This document shows positions 5,853 to 11,333 of a DNA stretch of 11,333 bases, piece after piece. Under the pieces are notes generated by a model. The model was not told where the DNA came from, did no database searches, and saw only the letters and a program-made list of their open reading frames with translations. The stretch's first letter is position 1; each line of letters begins with the position of its first letter. Source of the stretch: Pseudomonadota bacterium (GTDB taxonomy: Bacteria; Pseudomonadota; Alphaproteobacteria; Rhizobiales; Tepidamorphaceae); the NCBI GenBank assembly GCA_023435545.1, contig JAEYRQ010000601.1, positions 1-11,333 of the forward strand, in the 5' to 3' direction. The position numbers were made by a program, and so were the translations under genes.

Positions 5853-7921
5853 CGCGTTACGCACTGGCGGTCGATATCGGCGGAACCTTCACCGATATCG
5901 TCCTCCTGTCCGACGACGGTCGGAGTTTCGTCGACAAGACGTTGACCACCCATCACGACCTGCTGGAAGGCTTCTTCCGCGGCGTCGACATGGTGCTGGA
6001 GCGTGCCGGGATCGGCCCGGCGCAGGTCGACGACGTCGTCGTCCACGCCACCACCGTCGTCACCAATGCGCTGATCGAGCGGAAGGGACCGCCGACGGCG
6101 CTGATCCTGACGAAGGGTTTCCGCGACGTGCTCTACATCCGCAACGAGCACCGCTATGACATGTACGACCCGCAGATCGAGTTCCCGGAGCCGTTGATCG
6201 GACGGGAGCTGACCTTCACGCTGGCTGAGCGGGTCTATGCCGACGGCGAGGTGGGGCTGGCGGTCGATCCGGGCGAGGTTCGGGCGATCGCGGACGAACT
6301 GAAGGCGAAGGGCGTCAAGTCCGTCGCCGTCTGCCTGCTCAACTCCTACAAGAACCCCGCTAACGAAAAAATGGCCGGAAAGTCCCTGGCCGAGGCGGCA
6401 CCCGACCTGTTCGTATCGCTGTCAAGCGACATCGCTCCGCAGATGCGCGAGTACCTGCGCGCCTCCACCACGGCGATCAACGCCTTCACCGAGCCGATAA
6501 CGCGGCCCTATCTCAACGCCCTGACCGAGGAACTGGCAACGCGCGGCTTCGCCCAGCAGCCGCTGATCATGCTGTCGAGCGGCGGCGTGGTTGGCGCGCC
6601 GACCGCCGGTCGCAACCCGGTCAGGATGATCGAATCCGGTCCGGCGGCGGGCGCGCTGGTGGCGAGCTTCTTTTCGCGGCGCTTCGGCATCCCGAACCTG
6701 ATGTCCTTCGACATGGGCGGGACGACGGCGAAGGCCTGCGTGATCCTCGATCATGAGCCGCTGGTCACCGGCGAGTTCGAGGTCGACCGGCGCTACCGGT
6801 TCAAGCCGGGCAGCGGCATGCCGATCACGGTGCCCTCCATCGACATGATCGAGATCGGCGCCGGCGGCGGCTCGATCGCCCGGGTGGACTCGCTCGGTCT
6901 CCTGAAGACAGGCCCGGATTCGGCCGGCTCCAACCCCGGCCCGGTCTGCTACGGGCGGGGTGGGACCGAGCCCTGCGTCACCGATGCCGACGTGGTGCTC
7001 GGCATCCTCGATCCCGACAATTTCCTCGGCGGCGACATGAAGCTTGACGCCGGGGCCGCGCGGGCTGCCCTCGGGCGACTGGGCGAGAAGCTCAGCGTCA
7101 GCCCGGAAAAGGCGGCGCTCGGCGTCTTCGAGGTGGTCTGCGAGCAGATGGCCGCCGCCACCCGCGCTCACGCAACCGACCGCGGCGTCGACTATCGCGG
7201 CCTGCCGATGCTCGCCTTCGGCGGCGCCGGCCCCGTCCATGCCTGCAAGGTCGCCTCGCTGATCGACGCGAGCATGGTGATCTATCCGCCGCTGGCCAGC
7301 GTCCTGTCGGGGTTCGGCACGCTGGTGTCGCCCGCCAAGATCGACCTGGTGCGCAGCGAGCTTGTGCGGCTCGAGGCGATCGACTGGACGAAGCTCGGGA
7401 CGACGCTCGACGCGATGATCGCGGAGGGCGAAGCGGCGCTGACGGAGGCGGGCCTCAGGATCGAGGAGGCGAGCTTCGGCTTCGCCGCCGACATGCGCTA
7501 TGTCGGTCAGCAGTCCGAGGTCTCCGTCGTGTTCGACGCCGATCCACGCACGATCGGCGATCCGGCGCGGCTGCGCGAGGCCTTCGAGAGCGAGTACGAG
7601 AAGGTCTACGCGCTGAAGCTCGATGACATGCCCGTGGAGGTCGTCAGTTGGCGCGTCGTCGCTCAGGGCCGCCCGCCGGCGCGCGAGGCGAAGGTGCAGT
7701 TTCCCTCCGAGCCGGCGCAACCGAAGCGCACGCGCCCTGTGCATCTCGGCGACACGCCGAGCGACGTGCCGGTCTACGACCGGGCGGCGTTCGCGCTCGG
7801 CCAGACGGTGGAGGGGCCGGTCATCGTCGAAGAGCGCGAGACGACGATCTTCGTGCTGCCGGGATGGCAACTCGAACTTCACGACAGCGGCAGCCTGATC
7901 GCGCGCAAGGCGGAGGCCTGA
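5849..7921 (+). CDS. hyuA: Hydantoinase/oxoprolinase family protein, HyuA subunit
   Basis: The ATP-dependent subunit of a HyuA/HyuB enzyme. The family includes N-methylhydantoinase, the N-terminal half of 5-oxoprolinase, and subunits of acetone and acetophenone carboxylases, which activate a carbonyl or enolate with ATP. The protein has 690 residues. The actin/Hsp70-like nucleotide site is intact: VDIGGTFTDIVLL (residues 8-20), HATTVVTNALIERKG, FDMGGTTAKACVI (287-299) and IGAGGGSIARVD (336-347), followed by PGPVCYGRGG, TDADVVLGILDP and AFGGAGPVHA (456-465). It starts at ATG 5849 with GGAG eight bases upstream and a 4-base overlap with the IclR gene. HyuB follows one base after its stop, so the two are surely made as a pair. 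Which member reaction it performs cannot be decided from sequence alone. Confidence 0.93.
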   Translation: MTRYALAVDIGGTFTDIVLLSDDGRSFVDKTLTTHHDLLEGFFRGVDMVLERAGIGPAQVDDVVVHATTVVTNALIERKGPPTALILTKGFRDVLYIRNEHRYDMYDPQIEFPEPLIGRELTFTLAERVYADGEVGLAVDPGEVRAIADELKAKGVKSVAVCLLNSYKNPANEKMAGKSLAEAAPDLFVSLSSDIAPQMREYLRASTTAINAFTEPITRPYLNALTEELATRGFAQQPLIMLSSGGVVGAPTAGRNPVRMIESGPAAGALVASFFSRRFGIPNLMSFDMGGTTAKACVILDHEPLVTGEFEVDRRYRFKPGSGMPITVPSIDMIEIGAGGGSIARVDSLGLLKTGPDSAGSNPGPVCYGRGGTEPCVTDADVVLGILDPDNFLGGDMKLDAGAARAALGRLGEKLSVSPEKAALGVFEVVCEQMAAATRAHATDRGVDYRGLPMLAFGGAGPVHACKVASLIDASMVIYPPLASVLSGFGTLVSPAKIDLVRSELVRLEAIDWTKLGTTLDAMIAEGEAALTEAGLRIEEASFGFAADMRYVGQQSEVSVVFDADPRTIGDPARLREAFESEYEKVYALKLDDMPVEVVSWRVVAQGRPPAREAKVQFPSEPAQPKRTRPVHLGDTPSDVPVYDRAAFALGQTVEGPVIVEERETTIFVLPGWQLELHDSGSLIARKAEA

Positions 7922-7922
7922 G

Positions 7923-9473
7923 ATGGACGGAATCGAACTCGAAATCCTCTGGTCGAACCTGATCTCGATCGTCAGCGAGCAGGCGCGCGCGCTGCAGCGG
8001 GTCGCGTTCTCGCCGGTGGTGCGCGAGGCGGGCGACCTCGCCAACGCGCTGTTCGACAAGCGCGCGCGGATGGTGGCGCAGGCGGTGACCGGCACGCCCG
8101 GCCACATCAACTCGCTGGGCGCGGCGGCACGGAACCTCCTGAAGGAGATCCCGCCGGAGACGCTGAAGCCCGGCGACGTGCTGATCACCAACGATCCGTG
8201 GATGTCGGCGGGACACTTCTTCGACATCACCGTATTGACGCCGATCTTCCGCAAGGGCGAGATCGTCGGCTATTGCGGCTCCACCATCCATCACACCGAC
8301 ATTGGCGGTTACGGCGTCGGCTCGGGAGCACGCGACATCCATGAGGAAGGCCTCTGGATCCCGGTGCTGAAGCTCTATGAGGGTGGGGTCGCCAATCCGA
8401 CCCTCCACGCGATGCTGCGCCGGAACGTCCGCACGCCCGACGCCCTGTTCGGTGATCTCGGCGCGCAGGTCGCCAGCGGCCACATCGCAGCGGAACGGCT
8501 CAACATGATGTGCGACCGCTACGGGCTCGACGACATCGAGGAACTCGCCGACGAGATCATCGCGCGCTCCGAGACGGCGACCCGCGAGGCGATCTCGCAG
8601 TTGCCGGGCGGCACCTGGCACGGCGAGAGCCGGTTCGACGTCCCGAGCGGCGAGATCATCACGCTGCATACGGCGGTGACCATCGACAAGGAGGCGGGCG
8701 ACATCACAGTCGACTTCGAAGGGTCGTCAGGTCCGAGCCCGATCGGCATCAACGTGGTGCCGGCCTACACGCACGCCTACGCCACCTTCGCGGTGCGCTC
8801 GACTCTCAATCCGGAACTGCCCAACAATTTCGGGTCGCTCTCCCCGATCAAGGTGGTGGCGCCGGACTCCTGCATCGTCAACGCGAAGTACCCGGCACCG
8901 GTCAACGCCCGACATGTGGTGGGAATGTACGTGCCCTTCCCGATCCTGAAGGCGCTGGCGCATGTGGCGCCCGAGCGGGTGGTGGCGGAAGGCTCCGGCG
9001 CGGTGTGGACGATCCAGATCCAGGGCCGCGACCGCTCCGGCACGCCGTTCACCAGCTCGATGTTCAACTATTCGGGCGGCATGGGCGCGCGGGCGACCAA
9101 GGACGGTCTCTCGGCGATCTGCTATCCGACCGGCGTCGCCGCCGTCCCCACCGAGGTCCTGGAGGCGGCATTCCCGATCGAGTTCACCTGCAAGGAGCTG
9201 GCGCGCGGCACCGGCGGCGCGGGGCGCCAGCGCGGCGGCGACGGCCAGACCATCGGTTTCCGCATGAGGTCCGGATCGACCTGGCTGCTCAATGCCATCC
9301 CGAGCCGACTGACGCAGGGACCGCAGGGCCTCGACGGCGGAGGGAGCGGAACTCCCGGCCGCTACGAGATCAACGGCGAGCCGATCAACGTCGCCCGCAA
9401 GATCGAGATGCAGCCAGACGACGAGGTGCTGATGGTGACGCCCGGCGGCGGCGGCTACGGGCGGGCGATGTAG
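7923..9473 (+). CDS. hyuB: Hydantoinase B/oxoprolinase family protein, HyuB subunit
   Basis: The partner subunit of HyuA, corresponding to the C-terminal half of 5-oxoprolinase and to the metal-containing subunit of related carboxylases. It has 516 residues, at the short end of a family often near 550-600. Conserved blocks are seen in order: LQRVAFSPVVREAGDLANALFD-like N-terminal region (18-40), GHINSLG, VLITNDPWMSAGHFFDI (86-102), HHTDIGG (123-129), EGLWIPVLKL, the SGPSPIGINVVPAY region, and the C-terminal TPGGGGYG (506-513). His124 and Asp126 are in the conserved segment thought to bind metal (recollection). GGAGG lies six bases before the ATG. It is the last gene of the operon; its stop is only 17 bases from the stop of a convergent hydrolase gene, with no clear terminator between. 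No third carboxylase-type subunit follows, which leans towards an oxoprolinase or hydantoinase-like role (inference). Confidence 0.93.
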   Translation: MDGIELEILWSNLISIVSEQARALQRVAFSPVVREAGDLANALFDKRARMVAQAVTGTPGHINSLGAAARNLLKEIPPETLKPGDVLITNDPWMSAGHFFDITVLTPIFRKGEIVGYCGSTIHHTDIGGYGVGSGARDIHEEGLWIPVLKLYEGGVANPTLHAMLRRNVRTPDALFGDLGAQVASGHIAAERLNMMCDRYGLDDIEELADEIIARSETATREAISQLPGGTWHGESRFDVPSGEIITLHTAVTIDKEAGDITVDFEGSSGPSPIGINVVPAYTHAYATFAVRSTLNPELPNNFGSLSPIKVVAPDSCIVNAKYPAPVNARHVVGMYVPFPILKALAHVAPERVVAEGSGAVWTIQIQGRDRSGTPFTSSMFNYSGGMGARATKDGLSAICYPTGVAAVPTEVLEAAFPIEFTCKELARGTGGAGRQRGGDGQTIGFRMRSGSTWLLNAIPSRLTQGPQGLDGGGSGTPGRYEINGEPINVARKIEMQPDDEVLMVTPGGGGYGRAM

Positions 9474-9490
9474 ACCATCGTGGCCGCTCC

Positions 9491-10336
9491 TCAGGCGGTG
9501 TGGACCCGGATCTCCTCGACGATCCTTGCCCAGTCCTTCGGGTTCAACTCGTGGCCGGCATCGAGCGGGACGAGGCGAGCGGAGGGGAGGCCGGACGCGA
9601 GCCTGCTGCCATGCTCGAACGACAGAACGGGGTCGCCCCGCCCGTGAACGACAAGCGCGGGCGCGGCGATCTCCGAAAGCCGCCCCCGCCATGCCTCGCC
9701 GCCGCCCAGCATCGCGTGGTTCATCGCGCTGCGGGGGTTCGAAGCCCGGTCGTACTCGCGCCCGGCAAGGTCACGGGCCCGCGCCTCGTCGAAATCAGCG
9801 GTCGCCCCGGCAGAGATACGCCAGGTCTCGACGTGAAAGCCGATGACGGCCTCGCGGTCGCTCCAATCAAGCTCGCCGAGCGTGCCGAAATGGTCGAGCA
9901 GCGCAGGATATATCGGCGGGAGGTCCGGGTCGTCCTCGTCGAAGGCGGAGGAACTCACCAGCGTCAGCGACAGCACCCGCTGGGGCTGCTTCAGCGCGAC
10001 GAGCTGGGCGATCATTCCGCCGAGCGACATGCCGACCAGATGTGCGCTTTCGATGGCGTAGCCGTCGAGGATTGCAAGTGCGTCGTCGGCCATGTCGTCG
10101 ATTGTGTAGAGCGGCAGACCCGGCGGCTGCGTCGTCGTGCGCCCGGTGTCGCGATTGTCGTAACGGATGACATACCGCCCCGCTGCCGCCAGCGCCTCGC
10201 AGAGCTCGTCCGGCCACCACAGCATCGACGCGGTGGCGCCCATGATCATCAGGATGGCGGGATCACACTCCTCGCCGAAGGCTTCGGTCGCGAAGCTCAA
10301 ATCTCCGCGCCCCACGGTTCTCGTCGACCGTCGCAT
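9491..10336 (-). CDS. Alpha/beta-fold hydrolase (RdmC/esterase-like)
   Basis: A cytosolic 281-residue alpha/beta hydrolase. The catalytic triad is readable: nucleophile Ser104 in the elbow GMSLGG, Asp235 in HGRGDPVL and His262 in DAGHEL. The N-terminal part ILMIMGATASMLWWPDEL and VIRYDNRDTGRT resembles the RdmC-type methylesterase group and many uncharacterised esterases, with the oxyanion region at MGA. No signal peptide is seen. The ATG at 10336 has GGAG (complement of 10344-10347) seven bases upstream; a second ATG at 10340 is out of frame. The gene lies downstream of a DppA-type binding-protein gene on the same strand and is convergent with hyuB. A role in cleaving an ester, lactone or amide brought in by either transporter is possible but not shown. 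Confidence 0.9.
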   Translation of the reverse strand: MRRSTRTVGRGDLSFATEAFGEECDPAILMIMGATASMLWWPDELCEALAAAGRYVIRYDNRDTGRTTTQPPGLPLYTIDDMADDALAILDGYAIESAHLVGMSLGGMIAQLVALKQPQRVLSLTLVSSSAFDEDDPDLPPIYPALLDHFGTLGELDWSDREAVIGFHVETWRISAGATADFDEARARDLAGREYDRASNPRSAMNHAMLGGGEAWRGRLSEIAAPALVVHGRGDPVLSFEHGSRLASGLPSARLVPLDAGHELNPKDWARIVEEIRVHTA

Positions 10337-10340
10337 TCAT

Positions 10341-10373
10341 CGTCTCCGTTTCGCCGCTGCAATAACGGAGACG
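10341..10373 (-). promoter_or_regulatory. Hairpin that would mask the hydrolase ribosome binding site
   Basis: A perfect 10-bp inverted repeat, CGTCTCCGTT (10341-10350) and AACGGAGACG (10364-10373), with a 13-nt loop. In the leftward transcript the 3' arm carries the GGAG Shine-Dalgarno of the hydrolase gene, four bases before its start region. The hairpin has no U-run behind it. It could repress translation when folded, be a protein-binding site in DNA, or protect mRNA. Confidence 0.55.
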
Positions 10374-10408
10374 GTGCCGTCAGCCAACCCGAGCAGAAGC
10401 CTTCCTGT

Positions 10409-10428
10409 GCCGGGAGCCCACCTCCGGC
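10409..10428 (-). promoter_or_regulatory. Small stem-loop directly after the binding-protein stop codon
   Basis: Arms 10409-10416 and 10422-10428 pair as seven G/C-rich pairs with one bulged base and a 5-nt loop, immediately behind the TGA at 10431-10429. There is no U-run, so complete termination is doubtful; a pause or mRNA-stabilising element is more plausible. Confidence 0.35.
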
Positions 10429-11333
10429 TCACTCCTTCAGGCTGACCCCATCGAAGGGCTGGCGGCCGAGCGGGTCCATCTTGAAGCCATCGACCGACTT
10501 GCGCTCCGCCATGAACACCACCGAATGGGCGAGCGGCACCCATGGCGATTCGCGCTTGAAGATCTCCTGGGCCTTCCGGTAGAGCGCGGTGCGCTTCGCC
10601 TGGTCGGGCGTCAGCTTGGCTTCGTTGACAAGAGCGTCGAATTCCTCGTCACACCAGCGCGAGACGTTGTTGCCGCCGATCCGCGCCGCGGTGCAGCCGA
10701 GCAGCACGTGCAGGAAGTTGTCCGGATCGCCGTTGTCGCCGGTCCAACCGTAGAGCGCCATGGAATGCTCGCCGTTCTGCAGCGAGATCCGGTAGTCGCT
10801 CCAATCCTCGGTGATCAGCTCCAGCCGGATGCCGATCTTCGCCAGGTCGCTGGCGATCATCTCGGCGATGCGCCTGGCGTCCGGGTTGTAGGGGCGGCTG
10901 ACCGGCATGTACCAGAGATCGGACTCGAAACCTTGCGGATACCCCGCCTCGGCGAGCAGGGCCTGGGCGGCGGCGACGTCGTAGGGGAAATCCTCGATGT
11001 CGTCGTTGTAGGACCACAGCGTCGGCGGGATGGGGTTCTTGGCGACGACGCCGGCGCCTTCATAGACCGCGTCGATGATGGCCTGCTTGTCGATCGCCAT
11101 GTTGATGGCGCGGCGGACGCGCACATCGTCGAAGGGCGGCTTCTGTGTGTTCAGCGCCAGATAGCCGATGTTCAGCCCTTCCTGTTGCAGCAAGCGCAGC
11201 GCGGAATCCTCGGTGATCCGGCCGATGTCGGCAGGGTTGGGAAAGGCCATCACGTGGCACTCGCCGGCCTTCAGCTTGGTCAGCCGCACGGCCGCGTTCG
11301 GCGTGATCGAGAACACCAGCGTATCGAGCGGCT
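10429..11333 (-). CDS. ABC transporter substrate-binding protein, DppA type (SBP family 5), C-terminal part
   Basis: The C-terminal roughly 300 residues of a periplasmic binding protein; the start and signal peptide lie to the right of the window. The frame is open to the edge, reading PLDTLVFSITPNAAVRLTKL, so the GTG at 11316 is only an internal codon. Family 5 landmarks are RVRRAINMAIDKQAI, EAGYPQGF, YGWTGDNGDPDNFLHVLL, NNVSRWCDEEFD and the end DPLGRQPFDGVSLKE, which resembles the end of E. coli DppA closely. Such receptors bind dipeptides, haem or other peptide-like and opine-like solutes and work with two permeases and two ATPases, none of which follows within the window. Instead a hydrolase gene comes 92 bases downstream. 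The exact ligand is unknown, because paralogues of this family are numerous. Confidence 0.93.
   Translation of the reverse strand, partial: PLDTLVFSITPNAAVRLTKLKAGECHVMAFPNPADIGRITEDSALRLLQQEGLNIGYLALNTQKPPFDDVRVRRAINMAIDKQAIIDAVYEGAGVVAKNPIPPTLWSYNDDIEDFPYDVAAAQALLAEAGYPQGFESDLWYMPVSRPYNPDARRIAEMIASDLAKIGIRLELITEDWSDYRISLQNGEHSMALYGWTGDNGDPDNFLHVLLGCTAARIGGNNVSRWCDEEFDALVNEAKLTPDQAKRTALYRKAQEIFKRESPWVPLAHSVVFMAERKSVDGFKMDPLGRQPFDGVSLKE

Noticed and set aside
6422..8254. 610-codon open frame on the minus strand opposite hyuA and hyuB
   Set aside because: It is antisense to two genes with full family motifs; the low-complexity Arg/Ala/Asp/His-rich product is typical of GC-rich codon-bias shadows.
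9484..9499. CCGC/GCGG stem between hyuB and the hydrolase gene as a terminator
   Set aside because: It has only four or five pairs with a 7-nt loop and no U-run on either strand.
8510..10582. 690-codon plus-strand frame running from hyuB through the hydrolase region
   Set aside because: It is out of frame with hyuB, antisense to the hydrolase and binding-protein genes, and its product is an Arg-rich shadow.

Overview
The window looks like a chromosomal segment of a high-GC Proteobacterium, most likely an alphaproteobacterium of the Rhizobiales/Rhodospirillales kind. The basis is strong G/C bias at third codon positions, tightly packed operons, a DctPQM TRAP transporter with an IclR regulator, a HyuA/HyuB pair and a DppA-type peptide/opine-type binding protein. 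I see no mobile element, tRNA, rRNA, CRISPR array or phage gene.

Region 1 (1-1630) is a small stress or detoxification module. A MarR-family regulator runs leftward off the window edge. It is divergent from two glutathione S-transferase genes: a beta-class GST of the E. coli GstA type, then a GST with a Cys-Pro active site. The 107-bp gap between regulator and first GST holds a near-consensus sigma70 promoter and three copies of a 14-bp palindrome (core GATGCA-NN-TGCATC). One copy fills the promoter spacer, which is a textbook layout for MarR repression of itself and of the GST genes.

Region 2 (1662-9473) is one long rightward operon: dctP (periplasmic binding protein), a KdgF-like cupin, dctQ, dctM, an IclR-family regulator, hyuA and hyuB. 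Junctions are 1-2 nt gaps or 4-nt ATGA/GTGA overlaps, except for a 93-nt gap before dctQ that contains a strong hairpin. A promoter (TTGACA-17-TGTACT) and a 21-bp palindrome (TTGTTTC-N7-GAAACAA) lie in front of dctP and are good candidates for IclR control. The inferred logic is as follows: the TRAP system imports an organic acid, the cupin and HyuAB process it (HyuAB families use ATP to open lactam/hydantoin rings or to carboxylate ketones), and IclR senses the substrate or an intermediate. The substrate cannot be read from the sequence, and this gene combination is the most interesting thing here.

Region 3 (9491-11333) lies on the opposite strand, convergent with hyuB. It holds the C-terminal part of a DppA-type ABC substrate-binding protein, entering from the right edge, followed by an alpha/beta hydrolase. 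The 92-nt gap between them contains a perfect 10-bp inverted repeat whose downstream arm contains the hydrolase ribosome binding site.

No gene-free stretch exceeds 300 bases; the largest gaps are about 107 bases and are described as features.
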